Shown in pieces: positions 8,390 through 17,070 of a stretch of DNA of 64,000 nt. The DNA comes from Bradyrhizobium rifense (lineage in GTDB: Bacteria > Pseudomonadota > Alphaproteobacteria > Rhizobiales > Xanthobacteraceae): NCBI RefSeq assembly GCF_008123425.1, contig NZ_VSSS01000040.1:1-64000 (forward strand), in the 5' to 3' direction. The notes beneath the pieces are model-generated. The model made no database searches. It was not told the DNA's origin and saw nothing but the letters and a program-made list of their open reading frames with translations. A program made the translations under genes and the position numbers. Each line of letters begins with the position of its first letter. Within the stretch, counting starts at the first letter, position 1.

Positions 8390-9133
8390 ATGAAGATCGT
8401 CGTGATCGGCGGAACCGGGCTGATCGGATCCAAGCTCGTAGCGAAACTCAAGCAGCAGGGCCATGAGGTCGTCGCGGCCTCGCCGAAGTCCGGCGTGAAT
8501 GCCGTGACAGGGGAAGGCCTCACCACAGTGCTGGCCGGCGCGGATGTCGTCGTCGACGTCGCCAATTCACCATCCTGGGAGCCTGCCGCCGTGCTTGAAT
8601 TCTTCGAGCGTTCGAGCAAGAACCTCGTCGCTGCCGAGGCCAAAGCTGGCGTCAAGCATCATGTCGCCCTGTCGATCGTGGGGACCGACCGCTCGCCCGA
8701 CATCGCCTATTTCCGTGCCAAGCTCGCGCAGGAGACGGTCGTCAAGACTTCTTCGATCCCCTACTCGATCGTTCGCGCCACCCAATTCTTTGAATTCCTC
8801 GGCGCCATCGGCGAAGCGGGTGCGACTGGCGGCAAGGTCGTCGTCCCATCGGCACTGTTCCAACCGATCGCATCCGATGACGTGGTCGATTGCCTTGCCG
8901 AGGTTGCGACGGCGCGCCCACTGAATGGCACGATCGATCTCGCTGGTCCCGAGAAGGCTCCCTTCAACGAGTTCGTTGCGCGGCGCCTGAAGGCGGCCGG
9001 CGACAGCCGTCCGGTGATCGGAGACCCAACCGCGCAGTACTATGGCGCACCGATTGTCGACACGTCGCTCAACCCGCTGGGCGAGGCCCGGCTCGGGAAG
9101 ACGCCGCTCGCAACGTGGCTCTCGACGATCTGA
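8390..9133 (+). CDS. NmrA-like NAD(P)-binding protein
   Basis: The 247-residue protein starts at an ATG with a clear GAGGAGAG Shine-Dalgarno sequence (8377-8384), which decides against the upstream in-frame TTG. It opens with MKIVVIGGTGLIGSKLVAKL, a Rossmann nucleotide-binding motif, and continues with a HHVALSIVGTDRSPDIAYFRAK-like segment typical of NmrA/NAD(P)H-binding reductases that lack the classical Tyr-Lys pair. It probably reduces an unknown substrate with NAD(P)H. It is followed after 38 bases by a cupin gene in the same direction, so the two may be cotranscribed. It is a distant paralogue of the product of 6252-7106. Confidence 0.87.
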   Translation: MKIVVIGGTGLIGSKLVAKLKQQGHEVVAASPKSGVNAVTGEGLTTVLAGADVVVDVANSPSWEPAAVLEFFERSSKNLVAAEAKAGVKHHVALSIVGTDRSPDIAYFRAKLAQETVVKTSSIPYSIVRATQFFEFLGAIGEAGATGGKVVVPSALFQPIASDDVVDCLAEVATARPLNGTIDLAGPEKAPFNEFVARRLKAAGDSRPVIGDPTAQYYGAPIVDTSLNPLGEARLGKTPLATWLSTI

Positions 9134-9171
9134 GGTGAGTATCCCGTCACGACAGCCACGAAGGGAATCCC

Positions 9172-9594
9172 ATGCGTCAAATCCTGATTGCAACGACCGT
9201 GTGTGCCGCGTCTCTGCTGACGGCACATGCGGCCGAAACGCCGCCGACAGCTCCATTGGCCAAAATAACCATGGTGTTCGACCAGGCCCTGCCCAACGTC
9301 CCCGGCAAGAGCATGAAGGGTGTACTGGTCGAGTACGGTCCCGGAGGCTCGTCGCCGGCCCACATCCACGCGCCGTCGGCCTTCATCTATGCCACGGTCC
9401 TGGAAGGAGCGATCCGCAGTCAGGTCAATGACGGACCCGCAAAGGTCTTTCGCAAGGGCGAGAACTTCTCCGAAAGACCTGGCGACCGCCATGCCGTCAG
9501 CGCCAATGCCAGCGATACCGAGCCGGCGAAGCTGCTGGCTGTCTTCGTGGTGGATACGGCCGACAAGGACCTGACGATGCCGATGCCGAAATAG
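9172..9594 (+). CDS. Exported cupin-domain protein
   Basis: The 140-residue product has a Sec signal peptide (MRQILIATTVCAASLLTAHA, cleavage after AHA) and a single conserved beta-barrel cupin domain. The first cupin motif is seen as SPAHIHAPSAFIYATVLEGAI, with two His ligands, and the second as ERPGDRHAVSANAS, with the late His. It is therefore a periplasmic, probably metal-binding small cupin of unknown substrate. AAGGGA precedes the ATG at a suitable distance. It lies 38 bases after the NmrA-type gene, suggesting cotranscription. The gene ends 39 bases from the convergent L,D-transpeptidase stop. Confidence 0.85.
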   Translation: MRQILIATTVCAASLLTAHAAETPPTAPLAKITMVFDQALPNVPGKSMKGVLVEYGPGGSSPAHIHAPSAFIYATVLEGAIRSQVNDGPAKVFRKGENFSERPGDRHAVSANASDTEPAKLLAVFVVDTADKDLTMPMPK

Positions 9595-9632
9595 CGCGCC
9601 GTCGGCACGCGCCGGTCCGAGAGTGGCACGCA

Positions 9633-10643
9633 CTATCCGCCATCCACGAACGCGACCGGCGTCCCTTTCGCGACGCTGGCTGCGACACGTTCGGCGTCCC
9701 AATTGGTGAGACGCACGCAACCATGCGATTGTCCCTTGGAGATATTTTGCGGCGACGGCGTGCCATGGATGCCATAGCCGTCGGCGGACAGGTTGATCCA
9801 CATCGTGCCGACGGGATTGTTCGGGCCGGGCCTGATCTTGAACGGTCTTCGGGAATGAACACCCTTGAAGTGATAGGCGGGATTGTAACGATAGATTGGA
9901 TTGGGATCGATCTCGGTGACCTTCAGCGTGCCCGAAGGTGACGGCTTCTCCTCGCTGCCGACACTCGCCGGATAGAAACCGATCAGCGCATTCGACTTGT
10001 CGAACAGTTTTACGGTTTGCCGCTTCTTGTCGATCTCGACCCTGTCGGCCTTGACAGGCACAGCGCTTCGACCGTCGCTCGTGTCGACGACGGCGATGGT
10101 CTCACCGGCGCGGTCGAAGTGGCGCCCAGGGTTGAGCGTCGCCAGCAGCTGCTCGCTCATGTGAAACTTCTCGGCCAGTGCCTCGCGCGGACTGGCGTAG
10201 CCGAGCTCGGGAATGTTCTTCATGTCCTCCATCCTTGAAGGAAGCTTGTGCAGGAACGGGCCTGCGACGTCCTTGTCGGTGATTGTGTAGGTCGCCATCG
10301 GCGGTCGGCCATCCGCCTGCAGCGCCTTCCAGACGTCATCCGTCAATTCATCCGAGCTCGGCAATTGCCGCGCCTCCGCATAGGCGCGCAGCGCCTTCTT
10401 TGCGTTCTCGCCGAATTTGCCGTCGATCTCGCCCGGCGAGAAATGCGCGCGGTCCAGCAGGACCTGCAGGCGCACGCCCGCCGGGGTCGGCTTCTCGTTC
10501 GACAGGGTCTTCTTCGAGGGCTCGGCGGAACCGATCGAGGCCGCGTCCATCCCGGCGGCGAACGCCGGTGCGGCCGCCACGGCAAGGAGCGCGGCAGCGA
10601 AAGCAATCCTCATTGCCGCGCGTCGCGGCCCCTTCGTGATCAT
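9633..10643 (-). CDS. L,D-transpeptidase (YkuD domain) with peptidoglycan-binding domain
   Basis: I choose the ATG at 10643 (MITKGPRRAAMRIAF) because it gives a proper signal peptide ending in AFA|AG and has GGAG upstream; the frame remains open further 5' but that extension is low-complexity. The 336-residue exported protein has an N-terminal PG_binding_1-like helical module (LQVLLDRAHFSPGEIDGKFG) and a C-terminal YkuD domain. The catalytic motif is IHGTPSP followed by SHGCVRLTNWDA, with the nucleophilic Cys. Such enzymes make 3-3 crosslinks in peptidoglycan or attach proteins to it, in the periplasm. It is a single gene between the cupin gene (convergent) and the PdxA-type gene. Confidence 0.92.
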   Translation of the reverse strand: MITKGPRRAAMRIAFAAALLAVAAAPAFAAGMDAASIGSAEPSKKTLSNEKPTPAGVRLQVLLDRAHFSPGEIDGKFGENAKKALRAYAEARQLPSSDELTDDVWKALQADGRPPMATYTITDKDVAGPFLHKLPSRMEDMKNIPELGYASPREALAEKFHMSEQLLATLNPGRHFDRAGETIAVVDTSDGRSAVPVKADRVEIDKKRQTVKLFDKSNALIGFYPASVGSEEKPSPSGTLKVTEIDPNPIYRYNPAYHFKGVHSRRPFKIRPGPNNPVGTMWINLSADGYGIHGTPSPQNISKGQSHGCVRLTNWDAERVAASVAKGTPVAFVDGG

Positions 10644-10734
10644 GGTCCAGCTCCGAGTGGAGACATTCGTCGGATTGGCAACTCGATTGATCGCGGAAGT
10701 TTCCAGTTTTTCCTGAAAAGCGCCCCGGCCCGGA

Positions 10735-11739
10735 TTAGCCGCCCGGCCGCGCCGCCATCTCCGCCGCCAGCAGCACCGCGGCGCGGCTCGCGCCGGTGGA
10801 TGCGACGCCCTGCCCGGCGATGTCATAGGCGGTGCCTTGGGCGGGCGTGCAGATCGGAAACGGGAAGCCGCCGAGCAAGGTGACGCCACGATCGAACCCC
10901 ATCAGCTTCATCGCGATCTGGCCCTGGTCGTGGTACATCGTCAGCACCGCATCGAAGGCGCCGGCCTTCGCGCGCAGGAACACGGTGTCGGCCGGAAACG
11001 GCCCCTCCACGGCGATGCCCTCGCGCTGGCCGGCCGCGACCACCGGTGCAATGACATCGATCTCCTCGCGGCCGAAATTGCCGCCGTCGCCGGCGTGCGG
11101 ATTGAGTCCTGCGACCGCAATGCGCGGCCGCGCGAAGCCGGCGTTGCGCATGCAGGCATCGGTCAGTGTGAGCGCACGATGGATGCGCTCGCTGGAGAGC
11201 TTCGCAGCCACATCCCTCAGCGGAATGTGCGAGGTGACCCGCGCGTTCCAGAGCTCGCCCAGCACGTTGAACTCGCTGGCCGGCGTCTTGAGACCGGCGA
11301 CCTCCGCGGAGAACGCGATCTCGTCGTCATAGTCGGCGCGGGCATACCGCATCGCCTGCTTGTTGAACGGCGTAAAGCAGACGGCGTCGACGCGGCCGTC
11401 GCGGGCGAGCTCGAGCGCGTGGCGGTAGTTGGCCAGCGCGAACTTGCCGCCGGCAAGGGTCGCGGTTTTCGGCTGGACGTCCCTGGGATCGAGATGGCCG
11501 AGATCGACGAACAGCGCATCGCCTTTCGCCGCGCGAAAGTCGGCGCTGCTCTCCACCGTCGTCAACTGCGGCGCGACGCCGGCGACGCGCGCGCCCTCGT
11601 CGAAGATGCGACGGTCGCCGATCACCACGAGCCGGGCACGATTGCGGACGTCGTCCAACGCCACGAGCTTCGCTGTCAGCTCCGGGCTGATGCCGGCGGG
11701 ATCTCCCATTGCGAGCGCAATGAACGGCTTTGCGGTCAT
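10735..11739 (-). CDS. PdxA-family NAD-dependent dehydrogenase (catabolic paralogue)
   Basis: The 334-residue protein belongs to the 4-hydroxythreonine-4-phosphate dehydrogenase family: MGDPAGISPEL at the start, and three metal-ligand histidines in TSHIPL, NPHAGDGG and MYHDQG. The start is the ATG overlapping the TctA stop (ATGA), replacing a longer, meaningless N-terminal extension. The block after HDQG (GFDRGVTLLGGFPFPICTP) differs from housekeeping PdxA, which reads more like TLGLPFIRTSVDHGT. Family relatives include PdxA2, acting on four-carbon phosphoacids, and TphB, a cis-dihydrodiol dicarboxylate dehydrogenase. No sugar-acid kinase gene is adjacent. Being the last gene of a Tct transporter operon, it probably oxidises and decarboxylates the imported substrate or an intermediate, not pyridoxine precursors. 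Confidence 0.85.
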   Translation of the reverse strand: MTAKPFIALAMGDPAGISPELTAKLVALDDVRNRARLVVIGDRRIFDEGARVAGVAPQLTTVESSADFRAAKGDALFVDLGHLDPRDVQPKTATLAGGKFALANYRHALELARDGRVDAVCFTPFNKQAMRYARADYDDEIAFSAEVAGLKTPASEFNVLGELWNARVTSHIPLRDVAAKLSSERIHRALTLTDACMRNAGFARPRIAVAGLNPHAGDGGNFGREEIDVIAPVVAAGQREGIAVEGPFPADTVFLRAKAGAFDAVLTMYHDQGQIAMKLMGFDRGVTLLGGFPFPICTPAQGTAYDIAGQGVASTGASRAAVLLAAEMAARPGG

Positions 11740-13274
11740 ATGATCACCTTTTCCTGGGCTGTTGTCTCGGGTGCGGGCAAAGCGGGCTTGCGCCAGAGGC
11801 CCACGAACTGGAGCACGAGCGGAAGCAGCAGCAGCGCGATACCGCCCACCACCAGGCACGTCACCAGCTTGTTGGCAAAGAAGATCCCGAGCGATCCCTT
11901 GGACATCAGCATCGATTGCCGGAACGCATCCTCGGCCTTGTCGCCGATGACGATGGCGAGCACCAGCGGCGCCAGCGGATAGAACAGTTTTTTGAAGAGA
12001 TAGCCGACAATGCCGAAGCCGAGCATCATGACGACGTCGAGATAGGAGTTCGACACCGAATAGGCGCCGACGACGCAGATGATCACGATCAGCGGCGCGA
12101 TGATCACGAAGGGAATTCGCATCAGGGCGGCAAAGACCGGCACGGTGAGCAGCACGAGCACAACCGCGACGATGTTGCCGACATACATCGAGGCGATCAG
12201 GCCCCAGACAAAGTCTTTCTGGTCGACGAACAGCATCGGCCCGGGATTGAGGCCCCAGATCATCAGCCCGCCCATCATCACGGCCGCGGTGGCCGAGCCG
12301 GGAATGCCGAGCGAAAGCATCGGCAACAGCGCGCTGGTGCCGGCGGCATGATCGGCGGTCTCCGGCGAGATGATGCCTTCGACCTCGCCCGTGCCGAAAT
12401 AGCGGCCGCGGCGCGAGAAGCGGCGGGCGATGCCGTAGCTCATGAAGGACGCCGCGGTCGGGCCGCCTGGTGTGATCCCCATCCAGCAGCCGATCGCCGC
12501 GCTCCGCAGCAGTGCAACGCTATGCCGCGGCAGGCGGCCGACCGCACGGAACACCTCGCGCCAGTCGATCTTCGAGGAGACGGCGCGGGCGTGAAATTCT
12601 TCTTCGACCGCGACCAGGAGCTCGCCGATGCCGAACAGACCCATCACCGCGACGACGAAATTCACGCCCTTGACCAGCTCGTCGATGCCCATGGTGAGGC
12701 GCACGCTGCCGGAGACGGTGTCGATGCCGATGGCGGCGATGGCAAAGCCGATCGCGAGCGCCACCACGGTCTTGATCGGCGCCGCGCCGCCCATGCCGAC
12801 GAAGCTCGCGAAAGCCAGGAAATAGACCGCAAAGTATTCCGCCGGTCCGAAGGCGAGCGCAACCTGCGCCACCCATGACGCCAGGAAAGTGATCAGGATG
12901 ACGCCGACGAGCGCGCCAAACGCCGCCGAGCCGAAGGCGGTGGCGAGCGCCGTGGTCGGTCGGCCGTCCCGCGCCATCGGATAGCCGTCGAAGGTGGTCG
13001 CGACCGAAGACGGCTCGCCCGGAATGTTGAACAGGATCGAGGTTACCGATCCCCCGAACAGCGCGCCCCAATACATGCTGGAGAGCAGGATGATCGCCGA
13101 CACCGGCTGCATGCCGAAGGTCAGCGGCAGCAGCAGCGACACCCCGTTCGGCGCACCCAGCCCCGGCAGCACGCCGACGAGAATGCCGAGCAGAACGCCC
13201 ACGGCCATCAAGGCCAGATGCGGCACGGTGACCGCGATGGTGAAGCCGTGGAGGAGTTCCTGGAGATTATCCAT
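11736..13274 (-). CDS. tctA: TctA-type tripartite tricarboxylate transporter large permease
   Basis: The 512-residue integral membrane protein has about twelve hydrophobic segments and the TctA signature GVLPGLGAPNGVSLLLPLTF near residues 33-52, repeated in the second half by the GITPGGPTAASFMSYGIARR-like motif. TctA is the large membrane subunit that works with TctB and a periplasmic TctC-type protein to take up carboxylates using the ion gradient. Its gene is 12 bases after tctB and its stop overlaps the start of the PdxA-family gene (ATGA), so transport and the dehydrogenase are translationally coupled. Confidence 0.95.
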   Translation of the reverse strand: MDNLQELLHGFTIAVTVPHLALMAVGVLLGILVGVLPGLGAPNGVSLLLPLTFGMQPVSAIILLSSMYWGALFGGSVTSILFNIPGEPSSVATTFDGYPMARDGRPTTALATAFGSAAFGALVGVILITFLASWVAQVALAFGPAEYFAVYFLAFASFVGMGGAAPIKTVVALAIGFAIAAIGIDTVSGSVRLTMGIDELVKGVNFVVAVMGLFGIGELLVAVEEEFHARAVSSKIDWREVFRAVGRLPRHSVALLRSAAIGCWMGITPGGPTAASFMSYGIARRFSRRGRYFGTGEVEGIISPETADHAAGTSALLPMLSLGIPGSATAAVMMGGLMIWGLNPGPMLFVDQKDFVWGLIASMYVGNIVAVVLVLLTVPVFAALMRIPFVIIAPLIVIICVVGAYSVSNSYLDVVMMLGFGIVGYLFKKLFYPLAPLVLAIVIGDKAEDAFRQSMLMSKGSLGIFFANKLVTCLVVGGIALLLLPLVLQFVGLWRKPALPAPETTAQEKVII

Positions 13275-13286
13275 CGCCCGCTCCCC

Positions 13287-13769
13287 CTAGAATCCGAGCG
13301 CGGCGGCGAGCGCGCCGTGTGGCAGGCTGACCTGGAACAGGCGCTCAAACACGACGTAGAGCGCGAGCGCGGTCGCGGCCGCCGTCACCGCCGAACGCAC
13401 CACGGATTGATGACGGGGGATCGCGAGCACCGCGAAGACATAGGCTGCCGACGCCAGATACATCCCGAGCAGCGGGATGGCGGCAACGAAGATCGCGGCC
13501 GGCACGAACAGGCCCGCCAACCGCCGCAGCTCAATGGACGTGATCGCGATGGGCACGCTGGCCAGCGAAACGGCCGGCACGATGCCGCGCGCCAAATTGT
13601 AGAGGCTGCCGGCGACGATGATGATGCCGGTCAGAAACGGAAATGTGCCGGAATCCACCCCCGCGCTTGACCAGCCGATGCCGTTGTCCAGGCTCTGGAC
13701 CACCACCGCAACACCAAAACTACCGGTGAGGATGGCGGTTGCAAGTTCAAGGGCGCGTCGCGAGATCAT
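13287..13769 (-). CDS. tctB: TctB-type small permease subunit
   Basis: The 160-residue protein contains four hydrophobic segments, as expected for TctB, the small membrane subunit of tripartite tricarboxylate transporters. I choose the ATG giving MISRRALELATAILTGSFGV; the longer open frame begins with a Ser/Arg-rich stretch and no hydrophobic character. TctB is poorly conserved in sequence, so the call relies on size, membrane topology and its position directly between tctC and tctA. Confidence 0.88.
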   Translation of the reverse strand: MISRRALELATAILTGSFGVAVVVQSLDNGIGWSSAGVDSGTFPFLTGIIIVAGSLYNLARGIVPAVSLASVPIAITSIELRRLAGLFVPAAIFVAAIPLLGMYLASAAYVFAVLAIPRHQSVVRSAVTAAATALALYVVFERLFQVSLPHGALAAALGF

Positions 13770-13842
13770 CGAAGGCTCCGGTCGAGTTGCGGACCCAACA
13801 TTCGACGTCGTCCCGGCAAAGGAGTTTGAGGCGCGCCCTGAC

Positions 13843-14835
13843 TCACTTGACCAGCCAGCCCTGCTCGCTTGCAACCTGCCTGAGGTGCTCAAGATCCTCC
13901 TTGATGAATTTGTCGAAGTCCGCACCAGTGAGGAATGTGTCGATCTGCGAGCTCTTGTCGATGTAGTCCTTCCACTCCGGTGTCGCCTGCACCTTCTTCA
14001 TGAGATCGACATAGTAGGCGGCCTGCTCCGGCGTGACCTTGCCGGGCAGCCAGACCGTCCGCGGCTGCTCATATTGCTTGATGTCGAGGCCCTGTTCGGC
14101 ACAGGTCGGCACGTCGCCCCAACCTTCGCTTGCCGTGACCTTGGCGCCTTGTGGCAGTCGCTTCGGACTGAAGACACACAGCGGGCGTTGCGTGCCGCCG
14201 CGCCATTGCCCAATGCTTTCGCTGGGATTGTTGACGTGAGAGTCGAGGTGTCCGCCGGCGAGCTGCACGGCCGTTTCGGCACCGCTCTTGAAGGGGATGT
14301 AGGTCAGCTTCACATGGCCGGCCTTCTCGATCATGCGCGTCAGGACCTCGTCGGTGTCCTTGGACTGCGCGCCACCCATCTTGAAGTCTCCCGTTGCGGC
14401 CGCCTTCAGATAGTCGCCCGCCGTCTTGTAGGGCGAGTCCTGCTTGACCCAGAGCAGGAATTCATCCTGCGCCATGGCCGCGATCGGGGTCAGATCGGTG
14501 TAGTTGAAGGCGACCTTGGAGACGAGCGGCTGCTGCCACGCATTCGAGGTGCCGAAGATCACCTTGTAGGGATCGCCGGCAGAGGCCTTGCCGTAGACAT
14601 AGCCTTCCGCACCGCTGCCGCCGGCCTTGTTGACGACGACGATCGGCTGGTCCGTCAGCTTGTACTTGGTGATGATGTTCTGCACCGCGCGGGCGATGTT
14701 GTCGGTGCCGCCGCCTGGGCCGGCGGTCGCCACGAACTCGATCGGCTTTTGCGGCTGCCAGGCAGCGCACGCCGGCGCGCTGCCTGAGACAACAGCCGCA
14801 CTGACGGACAACAAGAATAGCGACGTCCCACGCAT
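13843..14835 (-). CDS. tctC: TctC/Bug-type periplasmic binding protein
   Basis: The 330-residue protein has a Sec signal peptide (MRGTSLFLLSVSAAVVSGSA, cleavage near ACAA) and the Bug-family opening KPIEFVATAGPGGGTDNIAR followed by IVVVNKAGGSGAEGY. Bug receptors bind carboxylates by their two carboxylate groups or one carboxylate plus a polar tail. It should be the periplasmic receptor of the TctAB permease encoded directly downstream. Start choice follows the signal peptide; the frame is open upstream only as an artefact. TTGGAGGAAAT-type purine-rich sequence lies just before the ATG. Confidence 0.92.
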   Translation of the reverse strand: MRGTSLFLLSVSAAVVSGSAPACAAWQPQKPIEFVATAGPGGGTDNIARAVQNIITKYKLTDQPIVVVNKAGGSGAEGYVYGKASAGDPYKVIFGTSNAWQQPLVSKVAFNYTDLTPIAAMAQDEFLLWVKQDSPYKTAGDYLKAAATGDFKMGGAQSKDTDEVLTRMIEKAGHVKLTYIPFKSGAETAVQLAGGHLDSHVNNPSESIGQWRGGTQRPLCVFSPKRLPQGAKVTASEGWGDVPTCAEQGLDIKQYEQPRTVWLPGKVTPEQAAYYVDLMKKVQATPEWKDYIDKSSQIDTFLTGADFDKFIKEDLEHLRQVASEQGWLVK

Positions 14836-14890
14836 GATTTCCTCCAACTGATTTTTTCTGTTTTGTTTGATCAGTCGTCTCGACGTCCGT

Positions 14891-16150
14891 TCAGGCGACG
14901 CGTGCGCTGCGCTCCCTGGATGCCGAGACGATTGCGCCTTCTTTTTCGAGCGCTTCGATTTGCTTGTCGTCGAACCCGTGTTCGGCCAGCACCTCGCGCG
15001 TATGTTCGCCATAGACGGGAGCGCCGGACAGGACCTTGCCCGGCGTTTCCGAGAACTTGACCGGCAACCCGATCGTCTTGACCGGGCCCAGCGTGGAATG
15101 CTCGACCTCGACGACCATCTCGCGCGCCAGCGTCTGCGGATCGCTGAGCGCCTCCAGCATGTCGTGCACGGGGCCGCAGGGCACGCCCTTCTCGTCGAGT
15201 GCCGCCAGCCAATGCGCGCGCGGCCGGGTGCGGAAGCGTTCGCTCAGGACGGCTTCGAGTTCCTTCAAATTCGCCATGCGATCGGCGCCGGTGACGAAGC
15301 GCGGATCGGCCGCGAGCTCGCTCGCGCCGAGCGCTTCGAGCATCAACAGCCAGTGCTTTTTGTTCGCGCCGCCGACCACGAGCCAGTCGTCGGAGGCTTC
15401 AAACGCCTGGTAAGGCGCGTTCAGCGGATGGGCCGAACCCATCGCGCGCGGCGCCGTGCCCGCGGCGAGCGCGATGGTCGATTGCCAATAGGTCTGCACC
15501 AGCGCCGCCTCGTAGAGCGAGGTCTCGACCCACTGCCCCTCGCCGGTCTTGAGACGGTGGGTATAGGCCGCAAGGATACCCATGCTCGCAAGCAGGCCGG
15601 CGGTGATGTCCGACAGCGGCGGGCCGCATTTCACCGGCGGGCCATCGGGGCGTTCGCCGGTAAAGCTCATGATGCCGCTCATGGCCTGCGCGACCAGGTC
15701 AAAACCGCGACGGTGCTTGTAGGGACCGGTGCGACCGAAGCCCGACAGCGAGCAGTAAATCAGCGCCGGAAATTTTCCGTGCAACGCTTCATAGCCAAAC
15801 CCAAGGCGCTCCATCGCGCCCGGCGCAAAATTCTCGACCAGCACGTCAGCGTCCGCGATCAGCCGCCGCAGCACCTCCTTGCCCCCGTCGGTCTTCAGAT
15901 CCAGCACGATGCCGCGCTTGTTGCGGTTCATCATCAGGAACGAGGCCGCCTCGTCGCCGATCTTGGGCGGCACGGAATGGCGGGTATCGTCGCCGTTCGG
16001 AGATTTCTCGATCTTGATGACGTCGGCACCCATGTCGGCGAGCATCAGGGTGCAGGTCGGCCCCGCCATGACATGGGTAAGATCGATGACCTTGAGGCCG
16101 GCGAGCGGGCCTGCGCGGCGTGAGCCAGATTGCGATCGATCGCTTTGCAT
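14891..16150 (-). CDS. CaiB/BaiF family CoA-transferase
   Basis: The 419-residue class III CoA-transferase opens with GPLAGLKVIDLTHVMAGPTC and has ADMGADVIKIEKSPNGDDTR, MMNRNKRGIVLDLKTDGGK and the VENFAPGAMERLGFGYE block in which the catalytic Asp normally lies nearby (NRNKRGIVLDLK). These enzymes move CoA between carboxylic acids. I place the start at the ATG at 16150, which leaves 11 bases after the hydratase gene; an in-frame upstream start would overlap it. Within this operon it would activate the imported carboxylate to its CoA ester, using an unknown CoA donor. Confidence 0.9.
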   Translation of the reverse strand: MQSDRSQSGSRRAGPLAGLKVIDLTHVMAGPTCTLMLADMGADVIKIEKSPNGDDTRHSVPPKIGDEAASFLMMNRNKRGIVLDLKTDGGKEVLRRLIADADVLVENFAPGAMERLGFGYEALHGKFPALIYCSLSGFGRTGPYKHRRGFDLVAQAMSGIMSFTGERPDGPPVKCGPPLSDITAGLLASMGILAAYTHRLKTGEGQWVETSLYEAALVQTYWQSTIALAAGTAPRAMGSAHPLNAPYQAFEASDDWLVVGGANKKHWLLMLEALGASELAADPRFVTGADRMANLKELEAVLSERFRTRPRAHWLAALDEKGVPCGPVHDMLEALSDPQTLAREMVVEVEHSTLGPVKTIGLPVKFSETPGKVLSGAPVYGEHTREVLAEHGFDDKQIEALEKEGAIVSASRERSARVA

Positions 16151-16161
16151 CAGGGGGCGCC

Positions 16162-16956
16162 CTATTGACCGCGCCACTGCGGGGCGCGCTTGTTGAGGAA
16201 AGCATCGAGCCCTTCACGAAAATCCTGGCTCGTGTAGCACATCAGGATGAGGTCTTCGCCCTCGTCCCGCGTCAGCCTCTTTTGCAGGCGGGCCACCGCC
16301 TGCTTGGTCGCGTTGAGGGTCAGCGGCGCATGGCTGGCAACAAGGCGCGCGACCTCATCGGCGCGCTTGTCGAGCGCTGGAAGATCGTCGACGACCTCGC
16401 CGAGCAGCCCGACCTGGGCTGCCTCCGCCGCATCGACCAGACGTGCCGTGAAGATCAAATCCTTGACCCGTGCAGCCCCGATCAGCGCGGTGAGACGGCT
16501 GACATTGGACATCGACAGGCAATTGCCGAGCGTGCGGGCAATGGGAAAGCCGATTTTTGTGCTGCGTGTGCCGATACGCAGATCGCACGCTGCGGCAATG
16601 CCCGCCCCGCCGCCGGTGCAAAAGCCGTTGATCGCAGCGATGGTCGGCACCCGGCATTGCTCGAGCGTGGTCAGCACACGGTCGATCCGGTTCTCGTAGT
16701 CGATGGAGTCCTGCGGCGTTTTGAATTCGCGGAACTGGTTGATGTCGGTGCCCGAGGCGAAGGCCTTGTCGCCGGCCCCGCGCAGCACCAGCACCTTAAT
16801 GGAGCGATCGTCATTGGCCTGCTCGCAAATAGCGGCGAGCCGCTCGTACATGGCGAAGGTGAAGGCGTTGCGCGCCTGCGGGCGGTTGAAGGTGATCTGC
16901 CCGATGCCGTCTCTGCATTCAAAAACGAGGTCGTCCGCCGCTACGGCCTGGTCCAT
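16162..16956 (-). CDS. Enoyl-CoA hydratase/isomerase family protein
   Basis: The 264-residue crotonase-fold protein shows ITFNRPQARNAFTFAMYERL, VLVLRGAGDKAFASGTDINQF (first oxyanion-hole strand) and TIAAINGFCTGGGAGIAAACD (second oxyanion-hole region). I use the ATG at 16956 with GAGGAA just upstream, not the more distal ATG that lies inside the GntR operator region. It probably hydrates an unsaturated acyl-CoA produced after CoA transfer, or cleaves or isomerises it; the crotonase fold covers several reactions. It is the first gene of the minus-strand operon, divergent from the GntR regulator. Confidence 0.92.
   Translation of the reverse strand: MDQAVAADDLVFECRDGIGQITFNRPQARNAFTFAMYERLAAICEQANDDRSIKVLVLRGAGDKAFASGTDINQFREFKTPQDSIDYENRIDRVLTTLEQCRVPTIAAINGFCTGGGAGIAAACDLRIGTRSTKIGFPIARTLGNCLSMSNVSRLTALIGAARVKDLIFTARLVDAAEAAQVGLLGEVVDDLPALDKRADEVARLVASHAPLTLNATKQAVARLQKRLTRDEGEDLILMCYTSQDFREGLDAFLNKRAPQWRGQ
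16914..16925 (+). promoter_or_regulatory. Third operator-like site (TGCATTCAAAAA) inside hydratase gene
   Basis: A TGCATTCAAAAA sequence lies within the first codons of the enoyl-CoA hydratase gene and matches one orientation of the operator-like sites at 16985 and 17047. Its GCATTC core is about 73 bases (seven helical turns) from the core of the next copy. It may be a secondary site for the GntR regulator or chance, since it is coding sequence. Confidence 0.35.
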
Positions 16957-16984
16957 TTCCTCGATCCTTCCTGTTTTTTGTATT

Positions 16985-16996
16985 TTTGAATGCAAA
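16985..16996. promoter_or_regulatory. Probable GntR operator, copy 1 (TTTGAATGCAAA)
   Basis: The sequence TTTGAATGCAAA is a near-palindrome with TTTG/CAAA arms, embedded in TTTTTGAATGCAAAATTT. Its reverse complement occurs again at 17047-17058, 62 bases away centre to centre, which is close to six helical turns. Both lie in the AT-rich intergenic promoter region between the hydratase and GntR genes, where a divergent autoregulated promoter is expected. Confidence 0.6.
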
Positions 16997-17046
16997 ATTT
17001 GGAATTTACAAGATATAATTACTGCTACATCCTATATTGGAACCTT

Positions 17047-17058
17047 TTTGCATTCAAA
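17047..17058. promoter_or_regulatory. Probable GntR operator, copy 2 (TTTGCATTCAAA)
   Basis: This is the exact reverse complement of copy 1, sitting in TTTTTGCATTCAAAAAG just 12 bases before the GntR start codon. In this position a bound repressor would block initiation of its own gene, giving autoregulation. Together with copy 1 it could form a looped or cooperative complex controlling the catabolic operon. Confidence 0.6.
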
Positions 17059-17070
17059 AAGAGATATCGC

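Noticed and set aside
11730..12878. 382-codon plus-strand frame
   Set aside because: It is antisense to tctA and is His/Asp/Gln rich as expected for shadow frames opposite a membrane protein gene.
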